NCBI GenBank assembly: GCA_029251465.1 | Contig: JAQXDI010000044.1 | Coordinates: forward strand, 1 to 64,000 | DNA: 64,000 nucleotides | Direction: 5' to 3' | DNA from: Ascidiaceihabitans sp. | GTDB taxonomy: Bacteria > Pseudomonadota > Alphaproteobacteria > Rhodobacterales > Rhodobacteraceae | Shown: piece by piece, positions 1-9,648 of the stretch | Layout of the letters: every line of letters starts with the position of its first letter | Position numbering within the stretch: the first letter of the stretch is position 1 | Program-made: the position numbers and the translations under genes | The notes under the pieces: model-generated | Database searches by the model: none | The model's input: only the letters and a program-made list of their open reading frames with translations | What the model was told of the DNA's origin: nothing

Positions 1-90
1 TGGCGGAGGAACAGGGATTCGAACCCTGGGAGGACTTTCACCCTCGTCGGTTTTCAAGACCGGTGCATTCGACCACTCTGCCACTCCTCC
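1..90 (-). tRNA. tRNA-Ser (anticodon TGA)
   Basis: The reverse strand folds as a class II tRNA with a long variable arm. The acceptor stem GGAGGAG pairs near the left edge, the TTCGAATCC T-loop region is present, and the anticodon loop CTTGAAA carries TGA, which reads UCA serine codons. The 3' CCA is encoded (TGG at positions 1-3 on the plus strand). It is transcribed away from the SPOR protein gene to its right. Confidence 0.95.
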
Positions 91-325
91 GACAAGCACT
101 TCCTAGTGTGGGTGAAAAAATTCCGCAAGCCCACTTTTGAAGAAAATTGCGCCTGCAAGATCTGAACGCGTTGGGGATTTATGCCGATCCATGCGCGAGA
201 CACTTTTCAGATCCTCTTTGACAGGATAGAGTGCCCGCAAGATCTTCGTTAGGAGACTGTTAATTATAGCGATAATTGACAAATCAGGCGTGAACAGTGC
301 CGTGAACAGGCAAGGAATACATGCG

Positions 326-1207
326 ATGGGCAGCGCGGACATCATCAATCGTTTTGGTAAATTCGCCAAGAATGGCAGCATCGTTGCGTTTTCAACACTT
401 ATTTTGGCGGGTTGCGACGACATAGGCCAATTTAATCTTGGTCAATCACTACGTGGAAATGGAGCAAGCACTGCACCACAGCGCGCTGGAAATGCCACAA
501 AAACAACCGAGCGCGATGTTGAAGCGCCACAAGTTTTCTCAGCGACCGAAGATGGTCTATGGGACGGACGCCCCTCGTTGGGTGGCGTATGGGTCGCACA
601 CCCCGATGTGAAAGACCCAGAGCGCGTCATCATCCGCAACACGACCAACGGAAATTTTGTCGTCGGGGCCTTGTTCCGCCGCGCTCGTGATCTTCCCGGA
701 CCGCGTTTGCAAATTTCGTCTGATGCAGCAGAAGCGTTGGGTATGTTGGCTGGTGCACCAGCGCAACTGAATGTCACGGCCCTGCGCAAAGAACAGATCG
801 CCGATGCCGTTCCCGAAATCGTCGGTACTGTTGCAGCCCCTTCCGAAGTCAGCGAAACCGCGCTTGACCCAATCGCTTCCGCCGCCGCCGCAATCGACGC
901 CGCCGCGCCAACATCGCCTACAGTTGCGACAGCTCCAACAAAGCCACCTGCCCCGCGCCCAACCAATTCCAGCCTTGAGAAGCCATTTATCCAGCTTGGT
1001 ATTTTCTCAGTCGAAGCCAATGCCACCCGCACCGGTCAACAGATGCGCAACGCAGGTCTTATTCCAACGATCAAACGCGGTGAACGCGGGGGCAAACCGT
1101 TCTGGCGTGTCCTTGTTGGTCCCGCGACAAACAAATCAGAACGCACTACTTTGCTCAAAAAGATCAAAGGCGAAGGTTTCTCTGACGCCTACGCCGTCAC
1201 GAACTAA
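326..1207 (+). CDS. SPOR-domain lipoprotein with RlpA/DPBB-like middle
   Basis: This is a predicted envelope lipoprotein that probably binds denuded septal peptidoglycan. The N-terminus has a hydrophobic stretch ending in a lipobox (LILAGC). The middle (about residues 75-155) resembles a double-psi beta-barrel as in RlpA but lacks the RlpA catalytic signature (ASWYG). A Pro/Ala-rich linker leads to a C-terminal SPOR domain (FIQLGIFS to the end). I chose ATG 326, which has AAGGA upstream, over an in-frame GTG at 290. The next gene is a D-Ala-D-Ala carboxypeptidase 24 bp downstream, which supports a joint role in wall remodelling. Enzymatic activity is uncertain. Confidence 0.8.
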   Translation: MGSADIINRFGKFAKNGSIVAFSTLILAGCDDIGQFNLGQSLRGNGASTAPQRAGNATKTTERDVEAPQVFSATEDGLWDGRPSLGGVWVAHPDVKDPERVIIRNTTNGNFVVGALFRRARDLPGPRLQISSDAAEALGMLAGAPAQLNVTALRKEQIADAVPEIVGTVAAPSEVSETALDPIASAAAAIDAAAPTSPTVATAPTKPPAPRPTNSSLEKPFIQLGIFSVEANATRTGQQMRNAGLIPTIKRGERGGKPFWRVLVGPATNKSERTTLLKKIKGEGFSDAYAVTN

Positions 1208-1231
1208 GCCTATTTTCGGGAGTTATCCAAC

Positions 1232-2410
1232 ATGATCAGCACCAATCAGATCCGCCATATTGCAGCTGCTTTTGTACTGATCATTGTTGGGGCACAAGCC
1301 AACGCTTTTGAAACACGCGCAACTGCCGCTTATGTGATTGATCAAACAACGGGCACTGTTTTGCTGAACAAGAACGCGGACACACCTTTGCCACCTGCAT
1401 CGATGTCCAAACTGATGACGTTGCTCATGGCATTCGAGGCCATTCGCGATGGTCGCCTTTCCCTGAACGAAAAGCTTCCAGTTTCACAACATTCAATGGA
1501 TTACGGCGGATCCACGATGTTCCTGAACACGCGTGATCGCGTGAGCGTTGAAGACCTTATTCGCGGTATCATCGTTTTGTCAGGCAATGACGCCTGTTCG
1601 GTTATTGCTGAGGCACTTAGCCCAGATGGAACAGAATCCGGCTTTGCGCGTTTCATGACACAGCGCGCCCAGAAAATGGGTATGACCAATTCAACCTTCG
1701 CAAACTCAAACGGCTGGCCCCAAGCCGGTCATCGCATGTCCATGCGCGACTTGGTCTTGCTGGCAAACCGTTTGATCAGCGATTTCCCAGAGTTTTACCC
1801 GTTATTTTCAGAAACCGAATTCCAATTTGACGGCCGCGCCCCTCAAAACACCCGTAACCGCAATCCATTGCTGCGCCTTGGCATTGGCGCGGATGGTCTA
1901 AAAACTGGGCACACGCAGGAAGCTGGATATGGGTTGGTTGGCTCTGCCAAACAGGGCCAACGTCGTGTTATCTTTGTCCTTTCAGGTCTCGACAGCTCTG
2001 CCGCACGCACGCAAGAATCTGAAGCTGTTGTAAACTGGGCATTCCGCCAGTTTGCGCAACGCCCCCTAGCTAAAGAAGGTGAGCGCCTAGCAACTGCAGA
2101 CGTATGGATGGGCGCTGTTCCAAATGTCGGTCTAGTTCCAAACCAAGATATCAGCGTGCTTTTGCCGGTTCTTGGCGGTGATGATATCCCTGCCGAAGTC
2201 GTCTACAAAGGCCCTATTCAGGCGCCAATCGCCAAAGGTGATGAACTGGCTGAACTTGTTCTACGCCCAGAAGGCCTTCCAGAAACACGCATCCCCTTGT
2301 TTGCAGAAACTGACGTTGCCGACGGCGGCTTCATGGCGCGGATCAGTACCGCGGCAATGAAACTGATTGACCGTCTGAACCAAGGACCACAACCAGAGGG
2401 CGCGTCGTGA
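1232..2410 (+). CDS. D-alanyl-D-alanine carboxypeptidase (penicillin-binding protein, S11 family)
   Basis: This periplasmic enzyme trims the terminal D-Ala from peptidoglycan pentapeptides. A signal peptide covers about residues 1-25. The three active-site motifs of S11 peptidases are intact: SMSK (57-60), SGN (117-119) and KTG (224-226). The C-terminal third fits the beta-rich PBP5 domain and a membrane-associating tail. A GGGAG ribosome site precedes the ATG. The stop overlaps the tmk start by 4 bases (GTGA), so the two are translationally coupled. The length of 392 aa is normal for DacA/DacC proteins; which paralogue it is cannot be decided here. Confidence 0.93.
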   Translation: MISTNQIRHIAAAFVLIIVGAQANAFETRATAAYVIDQTTGTVLLNKNADTPLPPASMSKLMTLLMAFEAIRDGRLSLNEKLPVSQHSMDYGGSTMFLNTRDRVSVEDLIRGIIVLSGNDACSVIAEALSPDGTESGFARFMTQRAQKMGMTNSTFANSNGWPQAGHRMSMRDLVLLANRLISDFPEFYPLFSETEFQFDGRAPQNTRNRNPLLRLGIGADGLKTGHTQEAGYGLVGSAKQGQRRVIFVLSGLDSSAARTQESEAVVNWAFRQFAQRPLAKEGERLATADVWMGAVPNVGLVPNQDISVLLPVLGGDDIPAEVVYKGPIQAPIAKGDELAELVLRPEGLPETRIPLFAETDVADGGFMARISTAAMKLIDRLNQGPQPEGAS

Positions 2411-3039
2411 TCCCTAAAGGCAGCTTTATTACGTTTGAAGGCATCGACGGTTCCGGGAAATCCACCCAAGCACGCAAACTTGCAGAACACCTGCAAGCCC
2501 AGGGTCGCGACGTTATATTAACCCGCGAACCGGGTGGCAGCGAAGGTGCCGAAGAAATACGGGCTTTGGTTTTGCAAGGTGAGCCAGACAGATGGTCCGC
2601 AGAAACAGAAATCCTATTGTTCACTGCGGCACGCCGCGACCATTTAGAACGCACGATCCTTCCAGCGATTGAAGCAGGCAAGGTCGTGATCTGCGATCGC
2701 TTCGCAGACAGCACCCGCATGTATCAGGGCCTATCGCGCGGTGATCTACGCGGCACAGTTGATCAGTTGCACAAACTGATGATTGGGCGTGAACCTGACA
2801 TGACAATTTTGATCGATATGGACTCCAACACCGGCCTTTCGCGTGCCCTGTCGCGTCAAGGTGTAGAAGAACGCTTTGAAACCTTCGGTGCTGATTTGCA
2901 GGCACAAATGCGCGCTGGGTTCTTGTCTTTGGCCGAAGAATTCAAGGAACGCTTCGTGGTGATTAACGGTGCACGCAGCATCGACGAAGTATCAGTGGAC
3001 GTGTGCCAAACGGTGGACGATCATCTCGCTAAGCAATAA
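2407..3039 (+). CDS. tmk: Thymidylate kinase
   Basis: It phosphorylates dTMP to dTDP in the dTTP pathway. The P-loop is FEGIDGSGKST (residues 10-20), followed by the REPGGS substrate motif near residue 40 and the DRFADST motif. At 210 aa it has the usual length. The GTG start overlaps the preceding carboxypeptidase stop in a GTGA. It is followed by holB after 71 bp, the common alphaproteobacterial tmk-holB pairing that places nucleotide supply beside the replication clamp loader. Confidence 0.96.
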   Translation: MIPKGSFITFEGIDGSGKSTQARKLAEHLQAQGRDVILTREPGGSEGAEEIRALVLQGEPDRWSAETEILLFTAARRDHLERTILPAIEAGKVVICDRFADSTRMYQGLSRGDLRGTVDQLHKLMIGREPDMTILIDMDSNTGLSRALSRQGVEERFETFGADLQAQMRAGFLSLAEEFKERFVVINGARSIDEVSVDVCQTVDDHLAKQ

Positions 3040-3110
3040 GCGCCCCCTTCGCCCACCCAAACGCTGCCTTTTGCATTCCCCCTCATTCGATGTGGTGCTA
3101 GACCTGCCTT

Positions 3111-4229
3111 ATGGCTGAAGAAATCAACGAACCAGATCGCGTTCCCGGCGCACCGCACCCGCGTGAAACCCCTGCCCTCATAGGGCAAGAGGCTGCAGAG
3201 ACTGCGTTTCTTGATGGGTTCAACACTGGCCGGATGCACCATGCATGGATGCTGACTGGGCCGCGCGGCGTGGGCAAAGCAACCCTTGCTTGGTCCATCG
3301 CGCGCTTCCTGCTGGCAACATCTGATCCTGACGGCGACGACATGTTCGGCGCACCCGTTTTGCCAACCTCACTACATATCGATCCCGAACACCCAGTGGC
3401 ACGCCGCATCTCTGCAGGTGCAGACCCAGGGCTTATCTCTGTCACCCGCACCCCCAATGAAAAGACGGGGCGTATGCGCGACCAAATCGTTGTGGATGAC
3501 ATCCGCAAACTAACAGGGTTCTTTCAGATGTCGGCCACTGACGGTGGACGGCGCGTTGTGATCATTGACGCCGCTGACGATATGAACACGCAGGCCGCCA
3601 ATGCGCTGCTCAAGATGCTAGAGGAACCACCAGAGCGGTGCACCCTTTTGCTGATCACCCATCAACCTTCCCGTCTTCTACCCACCATTCGCTCGCGATG
3701 CCGCACCTTGCGCCTTGGAACCCTCAACGGTGAACAAATGCACAGCGCTATGGTTCAGGCCGAAGTCGAAGCAGACGCCAACGCGGCTGCACTTGCTGAA
3801 CTCTCAGGCGGCTCAGTGGGCGAAGCCATGCGTTTGTCCCTGCTCGGTGGTCTGCAGATATACACTGAAATCGTCGGCATACTTGGCTCCCTGCCCAATA
3901 TGGACCGTGCCCGCACCCTGCGCCTTGCCGAAGCAGCCGCTCAGCGCGGTGCTGAGGAAAAGCTGGACCTGCTGTTTACGCTTCTTGAAATCGCCCTTGC
4001 CCGCCTTGCCCGCACAGGTGCAACAGGACAGCCACCCCAGATCGAGGCGGCACCACACGAGGCCTCCATCATGTCGCGACTGGCCAGCACGCCTCATCAA
4101 GGTCGCGCATGGGCAGACGTTGGACACGAAGCCATGGCACGTGCACGCCATGGCCGCGCGGTGAACCTTGACCCAGCCGCACTCGTTCTAGATACGATAT
4201 TTAAGATCCAAGGCGCTGCCGCTTCATAA
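3111..4229 (+). CDS. holB: DNA polymerase III subunit delta'
   Basis: This is a clamp-loader subunit that helps load the beta clamp at replication forks. It is an AAA+ type protein with a Walker A-like GPRGVGKAT (about residues 50-58), a VVIIDAADDMN Walker B region, and the NALLKMLEEPPE and TIRSRCRTL motifs characteristic of delta'/gamma-tau subunits. The length of 372 aa is typical for alphaproteobacteria, including an N-terminal extension before the ATPase core. It lies between tmk and the TatD-family gene, on the same strand with short gaps, consistent with one operon. Confidence 0.94.
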   Translation: MAEEINEPDRVPGAPHPRETPALIGQEAAETAFLDGFNTGRMHHAWMLTGPRGVGKATLAWSIARFLLATSDPDGDDMFGAPVLPTSLHIDPEHPVARRISAGADPGLISVTRTPNEKTGRMRDQIVVDDIRKLTGFFQMSATDGGRRVVIIDAADDMNTQAANALLKMLEEPPERCTLLLITHQPSRLLPTIRSRCRTLRLGTLNGEQMHSAMVQAEVEADANAAALAELSGGSVGEAMRLSLLGGLQIYTEIVGILGSLPNMDRARTLRLAEAAAQRGAEEKLDLLFTLLEIALARLARTGATGQPPQIEAAPHEASIMSRLASTPHQGRAWADVGHEAMARARHGRAVNLDPAALVLDTIFKIQGAAAS

Positions 4230-4240
4230 AACAGGCCAAT

Positions 4241-5047
4241 ATGACCCAGATACCCCACATCACCGACAGCCATTGCCACCTCGATTTCCCTGACTTTGAG
4301 GGGCAGTTGCCTGAATTGATCGCCAACGCCCAAGCGGCTGGCGTCACACGTATGGTCACAATCTGCACCAAGCTGCGTCAAGAACCTAATGTCCGTGCCA
4401 TCGCCGAAGCCTATGCGCCTATATTTTACGCTGCAGGCACACACCCGATGAGTGCTGCCTCAGAACCATTGGCCACGTTTGATGAATTGGTAGAAATGTC
4501 CAAACATCCCAAATTTGTTGGGATCGGAGAAACGGGTCTCGACTATCACTACACCGCAGAAAGCGCTGATATTCAAAAAGAATCCCTGCGCATCCATATC
4601 GCCGCAGCACGCCAAACAGGCCTGCCCCTTATCATCCACGCGCGCGGTGCAGATGATGACATGGCGCGTATCTTAGCAGAAGAACACGCAAACGGTTCAT
4701 ACACTTGCGTCATGCACTGCTTCTCCTCTTCTCCAGAATTGGCTCGCGCGGCGCTAGACCTTGGTTTCTACTTGTCAATGTCGGGCATCAGCACATTCCC
4801 CAAAAGCCAAGAGGTTCGCGACATCTTCGCCGCCGCCCCTGTTGAGCGCGTGTTGGTGGAAACTGATGCACCCTACCTTGCGCCACCCCCACATCGGGGC
4901 AAACGCAATGAACCCGCCTACACCGCACACACGGCAAAGGTTGGGGCTGACGTATTCGGTATGGATTACGCAGATTTTGCGGCCCAAACCCAATCCAACT
5001 TTGAACGCCTGTTCACCAAAGCTGCCAACTACAAGGCAGACGCTTAA
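4241..5047 (+). CDS. TatD-family metal-dependent deoxyribonuclease
   Basis: This is a TIM-barrel metallohydrolase of the TatD/YcfH family, thought to process DNA ends. Visible metal ligands are the N-terminal DSHCHLDF, the GETGLDYHY segment, LIIHAR, CVMHCFSS and VETDAPYLAP near the end. At 268 aa it is full length. It starts 12 bp after holB and its stop overlaps the next start by one base (TAATG). The tmk-holB-tatD-MBL order recurs in alphaproteobacteria; the physiological substrate is not known from the sequence. Confidence 0.92.
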   Translation: MTQIPHITDSHCHLDFPDFEGQLPELIANAQAAGVTRMVTICTKLRQEPNVRAIAEAYAPIFYAAGTHPMSAASEPLATFDELVEMSKHPKFVGIGETGLDYHYTAESADIQKESLRIHIAAARQTGLPLIIHARGADDDMARILAEEHANGSYTCVMHCFSSSPELARAALDLGFYLSMSGISTFPKSQEVRDIFAAAPVERVLVETDAPYLAPPPHRGKRNEPAYTAHTAKVGADVFGMDYADFAAQTQSNFERLFTKAANYKADA

Positions 5048-5847
5048 TGGATGATCTCAAGATTACCATCCTTGGATGCGGCTCCTCTGGTGGCGTGCCC
5101 CGATTGGGAGGGCACTGGGGGGCATGTGAACCTACGAACCCTAAAAACAATCGCCGACGTTGCTCGATATTGGTAGAACGCGCTTCCCGGAATGGCACAA
5201 CCTCCGTTCTGATAGACACCTCTCCCGACTTGCGCACCCAGCTGCTGGACGCAAACGTTAGTCGCCTTGACGGTGTCATCTACACACACAGCCACGCAGA
5301 CCATGTCCACGGAATCGATGACCTACGCATGATCGTGATCAACATGCGCGAACGGCTCCCTGTATGGGCAGACCCTGTCACCCGCGACGCATTGCTGCAC
5401 CGTTTTGACTATGTCTTTGTGCAACCACCAAAGTCATCCTATCCACCAATCCTCGACATCAACACGATTGACGGTGATGTGACAATTGACGGCGCTGGTG
5501 GCCCAATCACCTTGAAACCGTTTGAGGTAAATCACGGCTCGATCCAAGCGCTCGGCTTTCGGATCAATGATGTCGCCTACCTGCCTGACGTTGCTAAAAT
5601 TCCCGACAATGTCTGGCCCGAACTTGAAAACCTCGAATGCTGGATCGTCGATGCCCTGCGCCGCGATCCCCATCCGACACACTCACATTTGGCCCAAACG
5701 CTAGAGTGGATCGAACGCGTACAGTGCAAAACCGCAGTGCTCACCAACATGCACAACGACCTAGATTACGAGACCGTCAAAGCAGAAACCCCCAACCACA
5801 TTCAACCTGCCTATGACGGCATGACGCTCGCCTTCAAAACCGCCTAG
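5047..5847 (+). CDS. MBL-fold metallohydrolase, PhnP-like
   Basis: This is a metallo-beta-lactamase-fold phosphodiesterase-type protein. The N-terminus TILGCGSSGGVPR is the family opening. The metal-binding HSHADH lies at residues 81-86, and later candidate ligands include the D in LPDVAK and the H in NMHNDLDY. It is co-translated with the TatD gene (start overlaps the stop by one base). PhnP acts on cyclic ribose phosphates, but no phn genes are nearby, so the substrate here is open. At 266 aa the length is typical. Confidence 0.9.
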   Translation: MDDLKITILGCGSSGGVPRLGGHWGACEPTNPKNNRRRCSILVERASRNGTTSVLIDTSPDLRTQLLDANVSRLDGVIYTHSHADHVHGIDDLRMIVINMRERLPVWADPVTRDALLHRFDYVFVQPPKSSYPPILDINTIDGDVTIDGAGGPITLKPFEVNHGSIQALGFRINDVAYLPDVAKIPDNVWPELENLECWIVDALRRDPHPTHSHLAQTLEWIERVQCKTAVLTNMHNDLDYETVKAETPNHIQPAYDGMTLAFKTA

Positions 5848-5915
5848 CTTCGTCTTACCAAGAAACTCCCGCCGGAGGCACTTGAACCAACCCAACGCGA
5901 TCGGCCCAATTGAAC

Positions 5916-6845
5916 ATGCAAACGCTCCTCGACGTCATCCTTCCCGTCTTCCTTGTCATCGGCTTTGGCTATGTCGCCGTCTGGAAGTTTGCATTCCCAA
6001 TTGCCGGCATCGATGGCCTGATGAAGTTTGCGCAAAGCTTTGCAATCCCATGCCTTTTGTTTCAAGCCATCGCCAATATCGATCTACAAAGCTCGTTTGA
6101 TCCACGCCTGCTCATCAGCTTCTACACAGGTGCAGCCATCTGCTTTGCCGTGGGGATTTTGGGCTCTCGCGTTTTCCTGAAACGCGATTGGGAAGATTGT
6201 ATCGCCATCGGATTTTGCTGCCTATTCTCAAATTCGGTCCTGTTGGGCCTCCCAATAACCGAACGCGCATATGGCGTTGATGCACTTACGGGCAACTATG
6301 TCATCATCGCAATGCACGCCCCATTTTGCTATGGCTTGGGCATCACTGTCATGGAGATCGCGCGCAACCGCGGGCAATCCCCGATCAAAATGGCCCGCGC
6401 CGTTGGAAAGGCAATGTTCCGCAACGCCCTCGTCATCGCAATTGCATTAGGATTTATGGTGAATCTGAGCGGCCTTTCTCTGCCCTCATTTGCCAATGAT
6501 GCCCTCAGCCTTGTGGTCCACGCCGCATTGCCTGTAGCCTTGTTTTCTCTTGGAGGAATATTGATCCAATACAAACCAGAGGGTGACAAGCTGGCCATAC
6601 TGATGGTCTGCATTATTGGACTGGGTCTACACCCTGCAATCGTCTGGAGCCTTGGCACGTCTCTGTCCGTGCCACCCGATTTCTTCAAATCAGGGGTACT
6701 GACGGCGGCTATGGCACCCGGCATCAACGCCTATATCTTTGCCAATATGTATGGGCGCGCCAAACGGGTTGCAGCCTCCAGCGTGCTACTCGCCACCGGA
6801 TCATCGGTGATAACAATATGGTTATGGCTGACGGCCTTGGGTTAA
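5916..6845 (+). CDS. AEC-family transporter (auxin efflux carrier type)
   Basis: This is an integral inner-membrane permease of about 310 aa with roughly ten hydrophobic segments in two halves separated by a polar loop near residues 150-165. The first segment is LLDVILPVFLVIGFGYVAVW. Family members export small organic acids such as malate; the substrate cannot be read from the sequence. ATG 5916 is preferred; a TTG two codons upstream (5910) is possible and neither has a strong ribosome site. It ends convergently, overlapping the stop of the downstream Kdo-transferase gene on the other strand by 4 bases. Confidence 0.88.
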   Translation: MQTLLDVILPVFLVIGFGYVAVWKFAFPIAGIDGLMKFAQSFAIPCLLFQAIANIDLQSSFDPRLLISFYTGAAICFAVGILGSRVFLKRDWEDCIAIGFCCLFSNSVLLGLPITERAYGVDALTGNYVIIAMHAPFCYGLGITVMEIARNRGQSPIKMARAVGKAMFRNALVIAIALGFMVNLSGLSLPSFANDALSLVVHAALPVALFSLGGILIQYKPEGDKLAILMVCIIGLGLHPAIVWSLGTSLSVPPDFFKSGVLTAAMAPGINAYIFANMYGRAKRVAASSVLLATGSSVITIWLWLTALG

Positions 6846-8164
6846 ACGCCCGCACGCGCCGCCAGAACAGCATCAATCGCATCCAATGTGCGCTGACTGG
6901 CACCAGAGTGCTCTTCAAGAAACAGATCGATCCGTGATCTGAAATCTTCAATCGGCTCAACCACCTTCTCAGCCAGCGCAGCACCGTGTTCAACAATCTC
7001 GACGATACCAGCAGCTTGAGCCTCAACAAACGGATACTCGATGGTCCAAACATGCGGACCAACCAACACAGGTTTGCGCAAAGACAGTGGCTCGATAATA
7101 TTATGTGCACCAACCTCGCAATACCCTCCCCCCACAATCACGCGATCTGCAAGGTTCAGATAGAAATACATTTCACCCAGACTATCGCCCAATAAAACAG
7201 CCGTGGAGCTATCCAACGCCTCCTGCTTGGCAGCAAGGTCCTTGTCCAGCGCGTCACTGCGCAGCACAGTGTTCAGACCAGCCTGCTTTAGCTTTTCAGC
7301 CACATTACCAAAACGTTCGGGTGCACGTGGAACATAAACAAACAGCGGTGCCCGCGTTCCATCATTCAACGCACGCTCACGTACATCTTTGATCAACTTA
7401 ACGAATAGGTCTTCTTCACCCTCAATTCCGCTCGCAATCGCAATGATGTTGTCCAACTCGCCCATCTGATCGGTGCGCAATTGTATGGCCGCGTCGAGCT
7501 GATGTTCTGGGATAGGTTGATCAAACCGCAACTCACCTGTGACATGCACGTTTTGAACACCCACCTCGACAAATCGACTGGCTTGCAGGTTCGATTTCAC
7601 AAACACGCCTGTTAGGCCGCGCATCACACGCTGGCGAATGCGCAACCCGCGACTGTCGCGTTTTAATGGCTTGGTCCCGTATTGCCCATTACACATGTAC
7701 AACGGACACCCTGCCCGTTTGGCCGCAGAAATCATCGCAGGCCAAACCTCAACCTCCAGGGTCAGGCCAATCTTGGGCTGACAGGCGCGGAAAAAGCGAT
7801 GATAGCTCCACATCATATCAAGCGGAACCCAAATAACCGCCAGTTGGCCACTTCCAATTTCTGCTGCGAAATGGCGCTGTGCTTCGCGCCGTCCAGCCGG
7901 CGTAAAGTTGGTAATGATTACATTGTCACCACGATCAAGGATCATACGGATCAGCGCCAATGCAGACCGCGTTTCACCAAGGCTCACACCGTGAACCCAA
8001 ATCGCGTCTTGCGGCATCGGTCGATTATAGATCGCAAACCGCTCTAACAGATTTTGCGAATACAGCGCATCACGCCGCCCACGTTTGAACAGGTAAATCA
8101 AAAGCAAAGGTAAAAAGAGAACCCAGGCCAAGCGGTAAACAAAAAGGAAGATCATGCGTATCAT
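6842..8164 (-). CDS. waaA: Kdo (3-deoxy-D-manno-octulosonate) transferase, copy 1
   Basis: This is a GT30-type glycosyltransferase that adds Kdo from CMP-Kdo to the lipid A precursor at the inner face of the cytoplasmic membrane. An N-terminal hydrophobic anchor covers about residues 4-27. The catalytic-base region reads WVHGVSLGETRSA. The first domain ends with EVEVWPAMISAAKRAGCP, and the C-terminal nucleotide-binding half has GDSLGEMYFY and VGGGYCEVGAHN followed by EPL. The start overlaps the stop of a second GT30 gene by 4 bases, so the two are co-translated. At 440 aa it is full length. Confidence 0.9.
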   Translation of the reverse strand: MIRMIFLFVYRLAWVLFLPLLLIYLFKRGRRDALYSQNLLERFAIYNRPMPQDAIWVHGVSLGETRSALALIRMILDRGDNVIITNFTPAGRREAQRHFAAEIGSGQLAVIWVPLDMMWSYHRFFRACQPKIGLTLEVEVWPAMISAAKRAGCPLYMCNGQYGTKPLKRDSRGLRIRQRVMRGLTGVFVKSNLQASRFVEVGVQNVHVTGELRFDQPIPEHQLDAAIQLRTDQMGELDNIIAIASGIEGEEDLFVKLIKDVRERALNDGTRAPLFVYVPRAPERFGNVAEKLKQAGLNTVLRSDALDKDLAAKQEALDSSTAVLLGDSLGEMYFYLNLADRVIVGGGYCEVGAHNIIEPLSLRKPVLVGPHVWTIEYPFVEAQAAGIVEIVEHGAALAEKVVEPIEDFRSRIDLFLEEHSGASQRTLDAIDAVLAARAGV

Positions 8165-9438
8165 GCGCCAGCCCTTATCATTGCAATCAGGTCTTTGACC
8201 AATGGTTTCAACGCCGCTTTTGCATCTTCAACCAATGTCCCAACACTCGCTTTTGTGGTCTGCGACTGCACCACAAAATCCACCAGTGCAGGCACGCTTG
8301 ACGCGTCATTGGGCAATGGTTGTGATGTACCCGAACAATCCAAAACCTCATAGTCTTTGGCAAAATTAGCAACATTTGGACCATGACAGACCGGAAGGTT
8401 CAGGCAGATAGCCTCCCAAGGGTTGTGCCCACCCAGCCCCCCATAAGAACCACCTACAAAAGCAGCAGCTGCCAATCGATACCACAGGCCCAACTCACCA
8501 AAGCTGTCCGCGATCCAGACGGAGTGTGATGGATCTGGTTGCCCACCTTTACTACGCCTTGTGCAACTTAAGCCCGCTTGATCCAGCGCCCCCTCGATTT
8601 CATCCCCACGCGCAGGCGCACGCGGTGCAAGGATAAGCAACCACGACGGATCGCGCTTCACCAGCTCCCGCTGCGCACCAATCAAAACAGCTTCGTCGTC
8701 GCTATGTGTCGATGCCGCGACCCATATCCTACGACCTTCAAGAGCGGCTTGAAGTGTTCCAAGCACGCTTGCATCAACCCAAAGCGGTTCTGCCGCAGGT
8801 TTCAGCGACCCCATCACACGCACATCGCGCCCACCCAAAGACGACAGATTTTTGGCCGTTTGGTCATCCTGTGCCGCAATCAGATCAAACAAGCCAAAGA
8901 CCCGTTTGTACAATCCCGCCAGTCGCGCACGTTTCGCAGTGCTCTTGTTGTCCATGCGCCCATTCACATAAGCCACCGGAATATCACGCACTGCACAGTC
9001 ATAAATGGCACCAGGCCAGATGTCTTGCTCTGACCAGATAGAAAGGCAGGGCTGCCAATGATCCAAAAACTTGGCCATGAATCTTGGCCCATCCAAAGGC
9101 AAGAACTGGTGAACAGTGTTTGCAGGCAGGTTTTGGCGCAACACATCCGCCGAGGAACGGGCTGTAGACGTAATCACAAAATTCAAATCGGGGGCTTCTT
9201 GCTGCATTCCAACGATTAAAGGACGCAGCGCGAGGACCTCACCCAACCCGACAGCATGCATCCAAACCACCCGTCCAGCCGGACGTGCCTGTGTTGCAAC
9301 GCCCAAACGTTCGCCCGCCCGCGCAGCGTTTTCTTTGCCCTTGCGAATACGCCCGGCCAACACCCCTCGCATAACGGGCTGAAGCACGCGGCGCAGGATC
9401 AAATACCCCCTAAGCTGAAAACCAACTGGCATAGTCAC
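8161..9438 (-). CDS. waaA: Kdo (3-deoxy-D-manno-octulosonate) transferase-like protein, copy 2
   Basis: This is a second GT30 glycosyltransferase, 425 aa, transcribed just before copy 1. It keeps the order of family motifs: WMHAVGLGEVLALRP with the catalytic glutamate, SIWSEQDIWPGAIYDCA, ADSFGELGLWYRLA, and VGGSYGGLGGHNPWEA. The two copies differ widely in sequence, so this is an old duplication or two separate enzymes rather than a recent tandem repeat. Each may add a different Kdo residue, or this one may have another acceptor. The upstream 210 bp to tRNA-Leu probably holds the promoter. Confidence 0.85.
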   Translation of the reverse strand: MTMPVGFQLRGYLILRRVLQPVMRGVLAGRIRKGKENAARAGERLGVATQARPAGRVVWMHAVGLGEVLALRPLIVGMQQEAPDLNFVITSTARSSADVLRQNLPANTVHQFLPLDGPRFMAKFLDHWQPCLSIWSEQDIWPGAIYDCAVRDIPVAYVNGRMDNKSTAKRARLAGLYKRVFGLFDLIAAQDDQTAKNLSSLGGRDVRVMGSLKPAAEPLWVDASVLGTLQAALEGRRIWVAASTHSDDEAVLIGAQRELVKRDPSWLLILAPRAPARGDEIEGALDQAGLSCTRRSKGGQPDPSHSVWIADSFGELGLWYRLAAAAFVGGSYGGLGGHNPWEAICLNLPVCHGPNVANFAKDYEVLDCSGTSQPLPNDASSVPALVDFVVQSQTTKASVGTLVEDAKAALKPLVKDLIAMIRAGA

Positions 9439-9648
9439 TTCAGGTCCATTTCGTCAGACATTGCACGGGTCACGGTATTTATTTCCTGATCAAGTCAATC
9501 GGCAGCTTGATGACATCTAAGCTAGGGATCTGCCTATGATCCAGCCTAAAAGGCGGATCACTGATCTGACTACGCTGAATTCAACGACGACACACCAGCG
9601 CGCACGCACCCAAAGGGCGATGCTAGATATGTACAATGTCAGATCAAT

